From: Siphonodentalium dalli
Lineage: Eukaryota > Mollusca > Scaphopoda > Gadilida > Siphonodentaliidae
NCBI GenBank assembly: GCA_032622095.1
Contig: CP136067.1
Location: 63,808,893 to 63,872,892, forward strand
Length of the DNA: 64,000 nucleotides
Direction of reading: 5' to 3'
Made by a program: the position numbers and the translations under genes. The notes under the pieces were generated by a model that did not search any database, had not been told where the DNA came from, and worked only from the letters and a program-made list of their open reading frames with translations. Positions 23,151-34,379 of this stretch are shown here, piece after piece. Position 1 is the first letter of the stretch, and each line of letters begins with the position of its first letter.

Positions 23151-24612
23151 GACCGGACACCAGAAGTTGCATTATTTGATCGAAAACTGACCTAACATGG
23201 GGTGAAATTTGGGATAGCATGGCAATCTGCGGAACGGAATTTCAAATTGCGTGGAACGGCCGATATCTCGAGGAATACAGGGCGTAGGGCGCTCATTTTG
23301 GTGTCTAACGAAAGGCCGATATTCGCCCTATCCAAACATATTAACCCCGCCACTGAACGGACACCGGAAGTTGCATTATTCGGTCGAAAACTGACCTAAC
23401 ATAAAATGCCACAAACACGAAAAACTGCGTTCGACATTAATGTTTAGAATTTAGATTTCTCGACGAATACGCTAGCAAACACCAAGTTTTAGGTATCAAA
23501 TAACGCAGTGGAATACTGTGCACTCGTTTTTATCTACAATATGGCTGTTTTAGTGCGAAAACTGTAATAGCGAAACGCAAACAAGCGCCGATAAAACAGC
23601 TAAAAAATAGACTCGATGTTTACATTTACACGATCGATTTCAGCTGGTATATTCAATATAATGGGGCGTATAGTATATCAAAATGTAGGATTAGACACAG
23701 GGAATGTATTTTTTTCCAAATGGGTCCACCACGCGGTGAAATTGTTGCAGAAATTCGCTCCAAAATATTCGCACTTCAGTTGTGACTAAAAGCCCAGATG
23801 CCGGAGCCCGGCGACTAAAAACCAAGTTACAAAATAGATTAACTGGTTTGAACGCATGAATATGTCAATGGTCAGACTGTTGGAAATAATACCCAATTTT
23901 TTTTATAGACTTATATAAACACTTACGTGTGAAACTCGAATTTTAATTAAATCCATGATTGTGTAGTCTCTCGTATATCACGAACACTGCGCGCACACAT
24001 TTTATTGGAATACATGCCATCTTTGCCTTGTGTTTTGTTTAGTTTAGTTTTTTTGGCGACCAAAGATGAGATGTGTTCGCACCACACTGTGCTAAGGCCA
24101 ATGAAATCACTGAATTTCAGATTATCAGCATAACCGCATTATTTCATTAGTATCTGAAGCAAATTAATGAACACCATAAACAATAGAAAATTAACACAGC
24201 TCTTCGTGCGGGATAATCTTTAAAGCCAGTGACACCTCAGTCATCCTGACAGACTGTACAAACATAATGATAATGGGGCATTATGCATCATGAATATTTT
24301 TGTTAATTGGAATTGTCAAATCTAACATGCATGTTGTGGCTTCTAAGTAAACAAATTACCAGTTTTTTTAAATGGAGGCATGATGTTAAAGGACTCTTAG
24401 TTGCAATTAAGACCCTCGCAATAAATGCTTCAACAAACGCTCTTTATTGACTACCCTATACATGTTCTATGTATACTATAGGGCGACTGTATATACACAG
24501 ACGGTATAGATAACTTTTAAGAGTGTTAACAATATTTTATTAGAACGAAAAAACAGAACGTCACATTTACAATGTATACATAGAAAAATAACAAATAGTT
24601 CAAATGGCGATA
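23151..24612 (+). repeat. Left arm of near-perfect 1.46 kb inverted repeat
   Basis: Every stretch compared with 25183-26643 is complementary with only scattered differences. Examples are the mirrored 65-codon frames at 23202-23399 and 26395-26592, and the 130 bp next to the loop. The arms are far more alike than those of the other large palindromes in the window, implying a recent origin or active conversion. Confidence 0.85.
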
Positions 24613-25182
24613 AAAACTTTATTTAAATCAAATACACGACATCGTTCTTGTAGAGCGACATGCATTGACAACACTGGGCATAAAATCCAAATATGCTTTG
24701 TTAAATTTTATTAAATGAAATCAGTGATGACCTTGGCATATTGATGCACTTAAAACTGATTGTATTTACTAATTTTATTTACTTTATTGATACACGCTAC
24801 CAGCATATAACAATTATCTAGTTTCATTATATCACATCTTCTGAGTGCTGAGACATATTTGATTTCTAATTCCGTTTCTATGTTGGACACTACCATAATT
24901 TAAAATTTCGACTATATACATGTATGCTTGTATGCACCATTTACCACACATGTTTTCCTTCCTGTTTCATTGTTTTTCCTACCTACTCCATTATCTTCTC
25001 AATCACACCCAACCCTTCTCAACCCCGCACTCGCTTAACCTACTTCACAAAAAACCTGAGAAAACATAACTATATTCAAATCCCCGCTTTCTTTACCATG
25101 CAGCTGTCTCTATTGACACTCGGGGTAACATTTCTAGAGGAAAGGATTTTTATAAAAGCCATAGGCTTATTGCTTGTTATCA

Positions 25183-26643
25183 TATCGCCATTTGAACTAT
25201 TTGTTATTTTTCTATGTATACATTGTAAATGTGACGTTCTGTTTTTTCGTTCTAATAAAATATTGTTAACACTCTTAAAAGTTATCTATACCGTCTGTGT
25301 ATATACAGTCGCCCTATAGTATACATAGAACATGTATAGGGTAGTCAATAAAGAGCGTTTGTTGAAGCATTTATTGCGAGGGTCTTAATTGCAACTAAGA
25401 GTCCTTTAACATCATGCCTCCATTTAAAAAAACTGGTAATTTGTTTACTTAGAAGCCACAACATGCATGTTAGATTTGACAATTCCAATTAACAAAAATA
25501 TTCATGATGCATAATGCCCCATTATCATTATGTTTGTACAGTCTGTCAGGATGACTGAGGTGTCACTGGCTTTAAAGATTATCCCGCACGAAGAGCTGTG
25601 TTAATTTTATATTGTTTATGGTGTTCATTAATTTGCTTCAGATACTAATGAAATAATGCGGTTATGCTGATAATCTGAAATTCAGTGATTTCATTGGCCT
25701 TAGCACAGTGTGGTGCGAACACATCTCATCTTTGGTCGCCAAAAAAACTAAACTAAACAAAACACAAGGCAAAGATGGCATGTATTCCAATAAAATGTGT
25801 GCGCGCAGTGTTCGTGATATACGAGAGACTACACAATCATGGATTTAATTAAAATTCGAGTTTCACACGTAAGTGTTTATATAAGTCTATAAAAAAAATT
25901 GGGTATTATTTCCAACAGTCTGACCATTGACATATTCATGCGTTCAAACCAGTTAATCTATTTTGTAACTTGGCTTTTAGTCGCCGGGCTCCGGCATCTG
26001 GGCTTTTAGTCACAACTGAAGTGCGAATATTTTGGAGCGAATTTCTGCAACAATTTCACCGCGTGGTGGACCCATTTGGAAAAAAATACATTCCCTGTGT
26101 CTAATCCTACATTTTGATATACTATACGCCCCATTATATTGAATATACCAGCTGAAATCGATCGTGTAAATGTAAACATCGAGTCTATTTTTAGCTGTTT
26201 TATCGGCGCTTGTTTGCGTTTCGCTATTACAGTTTTCGCACTAAAACAGCCATATTGTAGATAAAAACGAGTGCACAGTATTCCACTGCGTTATTTGATA
26301 CCTAAAACTTGGTGTTTGCTAGCGTATTCGTCGAGAAATCTAAATTCTAAACATTAATGTCGAACGCAGTTTTTCGTGTTTGTGGCATTTTATGTTAGGT
26401 CAGTTTTCGACCGAATAATGCAACTTCCGGTGTCCGTTCAGTGGCGGGGTTAATATGTGTGGATAGGGCGAATATCGGCCTTTCGTTAGACACCAAAATG
26501 AGCGCCCTACGCCCTGTATTCCTCGAGATATCGGCCGTTCCACGCAATTTGAAATTCTGTTCCGCAGATTGCCATGCTATCCCAAATTTCACCCCATGTT
26601 AGGTCAGTTTTCGATCAAATAATGCAACTTCTGGTGTCCGGTC
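25183..26643 (-). repeat. Right arm of near-perfect 1.46 kb inverted repeat
   Basis: It is the inverse of 23151-24612. The 131-codon frame at 24924-25319 spans the loop and this arm; it has hydrophobic stretches but no recognisable domain, and I do not call it a gene. On the plus strand, aataaaat at about 25255 resembles a polyadenylation signal. Confidence 0.85.
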
Positions 26644-26999
26644 AGTGGCGGGGTTAATATGTGTGGATAGAGCGAATGTGGGCCTTTCGTTAGACACCAA
26701 CATGAGCGCCCTACGCCCTGTATTCCTCGAGATATCGGCCGTTCCACGCAATTTGAAATTCTGTTCCGCAGATTGTCGTTCTATTCCATATTCCATCCCA
26801 TTCCGCAGATTGTCATGTCCCATATTATGTTCGTTATTTTTATCAGTCGAAAAAGTTGCACATCAAATTTGTTCAACTTCCATCTTAAGATTACTACAGG
26901 TAAGGTCAGTCCCGTCGTAGTTTAGACATCGAATTGCAGCGACATGAAGTTGAACAAAATTTAGTAGTTTGATCGGTTGTTGTGTTTTATAATTGACAT

Positions 27000-27475
27000 G
27001 ACAGTTCGCCAGACTTGTGTCTGTTTTTCCTATTTCAATGCGGAAGCGCTGTTGTTTTAAACATTTTTAAACATTGTTATTTAAACATTTGACAAACATT
27101 TTACAGTAAGACAGAATAATATAAATAATGGATTGATTGGAAAGGGGATTAAACAACAAGCACAAGGGCTTTTATTAAGTTTGCTCCCCTTTTGTTTCGC
27201 GCCCGCTCTTCATTAAGTGTATGTAACTTGATTGACCTGGGCATGCGTTAGAACTATGAGAATCACACACATCGTCAAGGACCATCTGATTCTCACACGA
27301 CGATATATAAGCTCGATAAAAAGAGCAACTCAAATGTTTTGTTAGATATGCATTAAAACGCCGACCTCTGATGTTTCCAGTGTTTTATTGCCATCAGTGA
27401 CAAAACTGACAATCACCTTGCAGTAAAAACAACTCACAGATGTGCAAAGAGTAAGCCGTAGTTAATTAACACCTT
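27000..27475 (+). promoter_or_regulatory. LTR-like promoter segment (possible solo LTR)
   Basis: A TATA-like tatataa at 27304-27310 is followed about 45 bp later by attaaa (27352-27357) and then a T/G-rich stretch, tttccagtgttttattgcc. TATA box, short transcribed segment and poly(A) signal in this spacing resemble an LTR. Neither exact ends nor a target duplication could be fixed, and no partner LTR is in the window, so the call is tentative. Confidence 0.3.
27448..27475 (-). repeat. 28 bp inverted pair, right member
   Basis: The complement of 21936-21963 with one mismatch (AGAGTAAGCCGTAGTTAATT, then AACACCTT). Confidence 0.7.
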
Positions 27476-27702
27476 TGCAATACGGATAATCTTACGTTAG
27501 TTTGTGTTCGTTGTTTAGTAGCTTTGTATTCAAATAATGCTAATAACTCAAAAAATAAGTGATCAAAGTTGGAAATAACACCACATACATATAGAGTGGA
27601 CCCACACGCACCCACAAACCAAATTTCACCCTTCTATTCCGCTTTTTGGACCTGTGTTCGTTTATGTTCGTTTGTGTTCGTTGTTTAGTAGGACCGATAG
27701 CA

Positions 27703-28820
27703 TCATAGCAGTAACAGAAGCGAAACCTAAAGCTACGAAGGAGCCACCACATGTGGCGTCTTACAACATGGAAGGATACCAGCTTTTTCACAAAAATCTG
27801 GAATCTACAAAAGGAAGAGGAGTAATAATATATGTAAAGAGAAAATTGAAGACAGAGGAATATATAAGTAAAGAAGAATGTGATGAAGCAGTATGGATAA
27901 AAATAGCACTAGACAGAGGAGACAGACTTGTTATTGGAGCAATATATAGGAGCCCAAACAAGAGTTCAGAAGAAAACGATAAAAACATTAACAGCTGCAT
28001 AGACAAGTTTGCAAAGAAAAGAAGAATAGTCATATTCTACTTATGGGAGATATGAACTATCCAAACATCAACTGGGAAACAACTGCATCAAAGGAGAAGA
28101 AAAGTGATGGCTTTATAGCAGTAATAGAAGAAAATTATCTATACCAACACGTGAGAAAACCCACGAGATACAGAGAAGGTCAGCAAGCCAATATATTAGA
28201 TGTTGTACTTACCAACGAAGAAGAAATGATACACAACTTAGAAGTGAAAAATCCTCTGGGGAAAAGTGATCATTGCATGCTGGACTTCACATACAAATGC
28301 TACATCGACAAAGAGACACAAACACAGAAAAAATTATATGATAAAGGAAATTACGAGAAGATGAGAGAAGAGCTTGATATAGACTGGAAGAAAATACTAT
28401 CAGATTGTGAAAATGATATAAATGCACAATGGACAAGATTTTCACTCATCCTTGAAGAAATAATTAACAAACATATACCAATAAGGAAAGCAGACAATGG
28501 AAAAAACAGGAGACCATTGAACAAAGAAACCATAAACACCATCAAGAAGAAACATAGAGCATGGACGAGATACATAGAGAACAAGACGGAAGAACATTAC
28601 AAAATATACACAAGACTAAGAAATAAAGTCAAGAAGATGACATGCCAAAATCAGATATACCAAGAAAAGGAGATAGCAAAACAAGCTAAAACAAACCCCA
28701 AGAAATTCTGGAATTATGTGTCCAGCAAAACCAAAACCAAGTCTGGAATATCTGATCTGGAAAAACAAGATGGGACGCTAACATCAAGTGACAGAGAAAA
28801 AGCCCAGGTCTTGGCTGATA
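27703..28820 (+). pseudogene. LINE endonuclease ORF, main fragment with frameshift
   Basis: This continues the frame broken at 23007. IIAVTEAK carries the catalytic Glu. GVIIYVKRKL and GAIYRSPN are usual landmarks. Near 28033 a one-base shift moves the frame, after which GDMNYPNINW gives the catalytic Asp and Asn. DVVLTN and SDHCMLDF (catalytic Asp-His) follow. The linker contains NPKKFWNYVSSKTKTKSGI and DGTL, typical of CR1/L2-like elements just before the reverse transcriptase. The frame ends where a 116 bp MITE begins at 28821, and no reverse transcriptase follows, although the family protein is normally about 900-1000 residues. The copy is dead: split by the foldback element, frameshifted and lacking its polymerase. 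Confidence 0.85.
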
Positions 28821-28936
28821 TGGCAAGCCGTTTTCACATTTTTGATTGATTTGGACTTAAGTCCAATTATTTGGACTTAAGTCCAAATAATTGGACTTAA
28901 GTCCAAATTAATCGAAAATGTGAAAACGGCTTGCCA
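28821..28936. mobile_element. 116 bp TA-flanked MITE
   Basis: The ends are perfectly inverted: TGGCAAGCCGTTTTCACATT and its complement. TA lies on each side (28819-28820 and 28937-28938). The core has three copies of the palindrome TTGGACTTAAGTCCAA. Short length, TA duplication and inverted ends fit a Tc1/mariner-type MITE. It cuts off the LINE reading frame. Confidence 0.85.
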
Positions 28937-28937
28937 T

Positions 28938-29946
28938 ACAGACATGACAATTGGAACTTATTCCCTATTCCTTATTCCTTATTTTCAAAAATGTCACTTT
29001 CGACCGATTTGACGGCATGGGTGGGTGGCCCGCCCCAAATACCACCTAGAAACACCCCAACCCCAACCAATCACCCCCGGGGGGTGTCACCCCGAGGGGG
29101 TGAAAATGGGGTATGGACCATTTCCGAGAACGGTAAGTATTTCGACCGATTTGACGACATGAGTGGGTGGCCCGCCCCAAATACCACCTAGAAACACCCC
29201 GACCCCCCACCCATCACCCCCAGGGGGTGTCACCCCGAGGGGGTGAAAATGGGGTATGGACCATTTTCGAGAACGGTAAGGATTTCGACCGATTTGATGG
29301 CATGGGTGGGTGACCCGCCCCAAATACCACCTAGAAACACCCCGAACCCCCACCCATCACCCCCGGGGGTGTCACCCCGAATGGGTGAAAATGGGGTATG
29401 GACCATTTTCGAGAACGGTAAGGATTTCGACCGATTTGACGGCATGAGTGGGTCGAAATCCTTACCGTTCTCGAAAATGGTCCATACCCCATTTTCACCC
29501 CCTCGGGGTGACACCCCCTGGGGGTGATGGGTGGGGGGTCGGGGTGTTTCTAGGTGGTATTTGGGGCGGGCCACCCACCCATGCCTAAATCGGTCGAAAT
29601 CCTTACCGTTCTCGAAAATGGTCCATACCCCATTTTCACCCCCTCGGGGTGACACCCCCCGGGGGTGATGGGTGGGGGGTCGGGGTGTTTCTAGGTGGTA
29701 TTTGGGGCGGGCCACCCACCCATGCCGTCAAATCGGTCGAAATCCTTACCGTTCTCGAAAATGGTCCATACCCCATTTTCACCCCCTCGGGGTGACACCC
29801 CCCCGGGGGTGATGGGTGGGGGGTCGGGGTGTTTCTAGGTGGTATTTGGGGCGGGCCACCCACCCATGCCGTCAAATCGGTCGAAAGTGACATTTTTGAA
29901 AATAAGGAATAAGGAATAGGGAATAAGTTCCAATTGTCATGTCTGT
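28938..29946. mobile_element. 1 kb foldback element built from 142 bp units
   Basis: The ends ACAGACATGACAATTGG and complement begin a 60 bp inverted terminus rich in ttattcc. Inside are three head-to-tail units of about 142 bp (starting ttcgaccgattt at 28999, 29141 and 29284) and the stub of a fourth (29425). At about 29454 orientation reverses and three inverse units follow to about 29887. Units contain cccgccccaaataccacc, tcacccccgggggtg and gagaacggtaag. The frames of 94-161 codons, rich in Pro, Thr and Gly, are repeat translations. No clear target duplication is seen; the left end abuts the MITE. Confidence 0.8.
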
Positions 29947-30615
29947 CTCAAACTAAATACAAACAACAATATGATAAACGTGCTCAAGAACCTAAATATG
30001 CTGTTGGTGACAAGGTTTGGGTCAAAAACAATAAAACTCCTCTGGGCCTCTCCACAAAACTTTTCAGGAAATACAGTGGCCCATATTATATAATTGAAAT
30101 GACAAAGACGTCCACCTACTCACTCAGACGATGTTCAGATCACATGAAACATCCCACCCCTGTTAACGCAAATCAGTTGCCCATACTATGATTCCAGAAA
30201 TAGGCCCACGAACCAGATATATAATGCTACAAATGACACAACTGCTGATGAAGATGACATGACGGACAGTAACGATCAACATATGACGCAAACTCAAACA
30301 AATTCACATGACAATGACGACATTATACCTGCTCAAACTGATGACGCTGATAAGACGACTGACAATAACAGTGAAAAAGTAGTGGATAAAATACTTAAAT
30401 GGACCGGGCCCCCAACAAGTAGGTGGTATCACATTAAATGGTAACAGGGAGGCAGAGACTGGGTGAGACAAGACTTGATAGCTGATGAATTAATACAGCA
30501 ATTTCATATTGAGCGCACTGCAGAAGGTAGCCGTAGGAAGAACCTAAAACAATTCAAGGCACCAATGCCAAAGACACGTTCCGTGGCTCCAACAGCATTG
30601 GGCTTATCCCAGTAA
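29947..30615 (+). pseudogene. Ty3/Gypsy integrase C-terminus with chromodomain-like tail
   Basis: The frame opens right after the foldback element with YKQQYDKRAQ and AVGDKVWVKN, followed by GLSTKLFRKYSGPYYIIE, the usual C-terminal segment of Ty3/Gypsy integrase. It reaches VNANQLP and meets a stop at 30189; in the next frame YDSRNRPTNQ continues naturally, so one frameshift lies near 30186. An acidic stretch (30210-30380) is followed by VVDKILKW, RWYHIKW, an in-frame TAA (30442-30444), then DWVRQDLIADELIQQF, resembling a chromodomain, and a basic end closing at a TAA at about 30613. Integrase inserts the retroelement copy; a chromodomain would steer site choice. Catalytic core, polymerase and LTRs are missing, so it is a fragment. 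Confidence 0.75.
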
Positions 30616-31600
30616 AAATGATATCAATAGCATAAATATCACTAAATAACCTAGTAACCAAACAAAACCAAAAACATTCCAATAACCATTAAAACATAGC
30701 TCTGTTAACTCAATTCAACTATCAATAGCGAAGGTGACAAAGACACTGGATCGCATTAAGGATCGCCTTATAGTGCTGGTGGGTCAACCTTTAACATTGA
30801 AATAAAGCAACCACAAAACCAGAAATCAAATCAAGGAAGGAGCAGCATGCCACACAAAATGCCAAACTAAAAAGATATTTTTTTTTAAATAAAATGAAAA
30901 TAAAATAAACATTACAGATGCAACAAATAATATTAATTCATGTGGAATCAAATGCAGCAGACTAGCATTGGGCATTTCAGATGTACAGGGGGTAAGCTAC
31001 TTCGTTTGTGCGGGGAAATGACTTCGTCGCTGCGTTGAGAACCAAAGTCACATAAGTATGCCTTATCTTCCACAACTACAAAAGATCTCTCATAGTTAGG
31101 CTACTGTATTCAGTCTACTTCAATATACCACTCGATTCTACTTTCATTGTAAATCTCGCAGAGACAAAAATAGTTTCTTACATAAAGGCGCGCAAAAATA
31201 TATTTATCTCATTTCAGCAGTCTCATATGCATCATACAACAAATAAAACTTTTAACTTAGTTTGAGTACTTCACTACTGAAATGTACCAGGAAGTTTCAG
31301 TTCACAGGCAATAGACCTATCAACATAGTTCAACTCACTATGTATATGCAACTTTATATGTTCCAAATTTCTTGTTCACAGTTTTTTCTTTATTTGCACT
31401 CTTTTTGGTGGCGCCACCCATATACATGTATGTTTGACTAATATTTCTTTCTTACAGCTCTATCCTGATCAGGTTGTAAATATTGTTCATATACACATTG
31501 CACACTAACAAAATAACCATACACAGCGCTGCGCTCGTATTTCTCTTCAAGCCGTTATGTACAACATCACATTTTCCATGAACATATTACTGCTGTTATT
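30616..31600. other. Unrecognised AT-rich sequence after Gypsy fragment
   Basis: No frame or repeat is recognised. It may be 3' non-coding sequence of the Gypsy element, but no LTR ends could be defined. Confidence 0.3.
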
Positions 31601-31659
31601 CTGATATCCCACAGGAACCACAGGGAAAGCAAGAAAGAAATCACGAAAGGAGTCAGCTA

Positions 31660-31870
31660 AGAGAATGAGGACACAAGATTACAGGACGTGGATGAAGATA
31701 CAAGATTCAAGGATAAGGACGAGGAAGTAGGATTCAAGGAACAGCACCCCAGATTCAAGGATAATGACGCGGAAGTAGGATTAAAGAAACAGCTAGCACC
31801 CCAGATTCAAGACTAATGACGAGGCAGTAGGATTCAAGGAACAGCACCCCAAATTCAAGGATACAGTTTA
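31660..31870 (+). repeat. ~60-65 bp tandem repeat (GATTCAAGGATAA)
   Basis: About three and a half units share agattcaaggataa, gacgaggaagtaggatt and aaggaacagcacccc. An open frame of about 37 basic codons (TTGKARKKSRKES...) starts after a possible splice acceptor ending cccacag near 31614 and closes in the first unit. It is too short to call. Confidence 0.6.
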
Positions 31871-31894
31871 GAAGTAATAGTGTTCTGTTCAGAT

Positions 31895-32060
31895 GATTCA
31901 TAAGGTATTACTCAAGGAACCATATTTCTAGCCTTTTAGGCGGTGTTAAATATTAGTTCCAAGTAACTAATTATAGCCATATATGGCGGTGTCAATAACT
32001 AATTCAATCCAATATCTTAGCCTTATAGGCAGTGTCAAGTATTAGTTCTAAGTAACTAAA
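31895..32060 (+). repeat. ~70 bp diverged tandem repeat
   Basis: Three diverged copies share tagcc(a/t)tataggc(g/a)gtgt(t/c)aa and attagttc(c/t)aagtaacta. It directly follows the previous array. Confidence 0.5.
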
Positions 32061-32064
32061 TTTA

Positions 32065-34090
32065 AAGCTGGTGTTAACGACCATAATACATTCATCTATA
32101 CAATGTTGAGCTTCAGTTGACATATATAACATAATCTGGTGACTTCTCGACAATTCACAAATATATCTACAAGGTAGAATGCATAACTGTTCTATAACTT
32201 CTATTGCCTACATATATTATTCATATTCTATTGATTCCTCATTCAACTATGTTCATCATATTCATAACATTTATTCTCCCGCATCAGGGTATGACTTGTA
32301 AAAATCATAATATAGAATTAGATCCCAAACAGGTGTTGTTGCTGTTACTTTCTGAAGATCCCCGGTCCTCTCATAAGTTATTAAAGCTCTATTGCTAATT
32401 CCCCACAATTTATAAATCAACAATCCAAATTAATATATGGAGCAAATTCGAGTTTGTGATAGTTAAGGGGTTGAGCTATGTCAGGAGGTGGAAAGTTTAG
32501 ATGGACCTACACAGAAAACTACTTAATTGTTAAGCTAGTACACCACATGAAGGAATCTATACTATCTGAAGACCACATCAAGCATATATATAACAATAAA
32601 AATGTCAGAATGATGACTTTAATCATAGTTTTAGAAGGGAAATTATGAGAACAGCATTCTCATCAAATATACAAATTGAGAGGAATTGAATAACTGCTAT
32701 AAAAAGTACATGATCTGAACTAGTAAAATGGTGGATGGCAATTTAATTGAGTTCAATACTGCTTCAAGAATCTCAACATTATGTTAGGTGTGTCTGAAAA
32801 ATGGTGAACATCCATTTTGCAAGAATTGATATAAACCTTTGGGCTGAGATGAGTTTTAGCCTCACTTTTTGGTCACAAGTCCTCAGCTTACTCTCACAAT
32901 GTGGCCTAGTATTGTTGATTGCTCCCCGCTTGAGTGGACTGATCTGAATACCAACATTGGGCTAGTTCCTTGATGTAACAGTTCATGGTAATGGCTTCTC
33001 ACAAGATGCAAACAAAAAAGATAAATGGAACTTAAAGCTTAAAATTACAACTGTATTACCAAATACTTTGTGATAGAAGATTATAGTGTTATTTGAGGAA
33101 TTATTTTGTCCACAAAAAAAACAAATTTCTCTTCATAATACTAATTATATATGTCTAAATTATATATGTCTAAAAATCAAGCAGATAATATTTGTATTAT
33201 TTTGATATTAAAAAAATCGCGGAATATTTCCGAAGATTTTATGATTAGTGTGATCACATGACTACAAGATGGTCAGCTGATCGGCGCGATCACTTAAAAT
33301 AATTCCGCCAATTGCACAACGCGTTGATACAGGTAATTACATATGAAATATTGCAATCTCTCCAATTAAATATGATAAATAAATAGTGATCATATATAAA
33401 ATCTGTTCGAATGTGTTGATTATGAACTGGATTTGCTATAATATTAGATTATATAGCGAATAATGATGACTGAAGAGTACTTTGAAATGATAAAATTGGA
33501 GTGAAATGAGATAATTTATGCGGAAATCCAATGAGTGGAATATAGTGCAAAACAAAATTGAGCTGTTTCTTCAAGAATAAAAGTTGGGCCTTCGCAAATC
33601 TAGCTTCTTCTTTTTCATGGTATGGTATAAATTTCGGAAGTTAATTTAGACCACTGAAATATTGTCATACTATTGCGAGTCATAGGAGTGCAATTAAAAA
33701 CCAATGGGGCATGATTAAAAAGGTGTTGGTTAAAACATCATGATGGCTTTATAATATAATCGTCATTATTATTCTTCCCACAAAGCCTTTTGTGTGGAGA
33801 AGCACACGTAAATTAAATTAAACATTACTAAAATCACATTACGATGACACATACCAATTAACAGAGGGTTCGATCACAAGGCGTAGCTATACGCTATAAT
33901 ATTTTAATGATTTAGAAGGAATTAGTCAACTTCAGTTCACTTGAAAAGTTTATGATTTCTCACTGCGGACCGCTTGCTAAATCCCTCCAGTCAAGATATT
34001 GTGTAAACAAAAGAATTCACTTTAATACATGTATAACAGACTGTCGAAACTACAATAATTATTAATTGTTGTCAGATTAGAAAAAATCCA
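32065..34090. other. No gene recognised
   Basis: AT-rich throughout. At 32286-32395 a possible acceptor (tctcccgcatcag) precedes the frame GMTCKNHNIELDPKQ...LKLYC-stop. At 33230-33330 a CpG-containing stretch ends in an ACAG/GTAATT donor-like site. Both are noted as weak exon candidates only. Confidence 0.25.
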
Positions 34091-34104
34091 ATGATTACCT
34101 CTAA

Positions 34105-34376
34105 TAAAGAGTGTCCATGCTTTTGTCACCCAAATGCGGTAGACAACAAAGAGAATTCTTAATTATGAACGTTGTGATCGTTTTAGAGGCATCATGGGTG
34201 ATTTTGTAGGTGGTATTTGTGACCTTTTAATATAAAGAACGTCCATGCATGCTTCCATCGTCCAAAAGTGGTAGACAATAAAGAGCATTCTCAATTTCGA
34301 ACTATGTTGTCTTTTTCGAGGTATTACATAATCATAATGGGTGATTTGTATGTGGCATTGTGGCATTTGAATATAC
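34105..34376 (+). repeat. Tandem duplication, unit ~130-140 bp
   Basis: Two copies (about 34105-34235 and 34236-34376) share gtccatgc, gtggtagacaa(c/t)aaagag, attctcaattt and catcatgggtgattt with small changes. Confidence 0.6.
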
Positions 34377-34379
34377 CAA

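Larger units (their letters stand above)
23008..27695. mobile_element. 4.7 kb foldback element inside LINE ORF
   Basis: The outer ends are inverted: GGTCCTACTAAACAACG at 23009 and its complement ending ggacc at 27695. The matching ends extend about 130 bp (aagcggaatagaagggtga, tgtatgtggtgttattt). Inside lies a second, nearly perfect inverted repeat, with arms 23151-24612 and 25183-26643 and a 570 bp loop. The right side has an extra partial copy of the arm end (about 26599-26823), an LTR-like segment (about 27000-27475) and a second terminus-like motif ending tttagtag at about 27521. TCATAGCAGT flanks the insert. No transposase is recognised. A second left terminus is at 18387-18511. Confidence 0.8.

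Noticed and set aside
24924-25319. 131-codon frame in the foldback loop and right arm
   Set aside because: Hydrophobic and without recognisable domain; composition follows the C/T-rich sequence, and the arm part is mirrored on the other strand.
29230-29715. 161-codon Pro/Thr/Gly-rich frame
   Set aside because: It is the translation of 142 bp tandem units, with equivalent frames on both strands.
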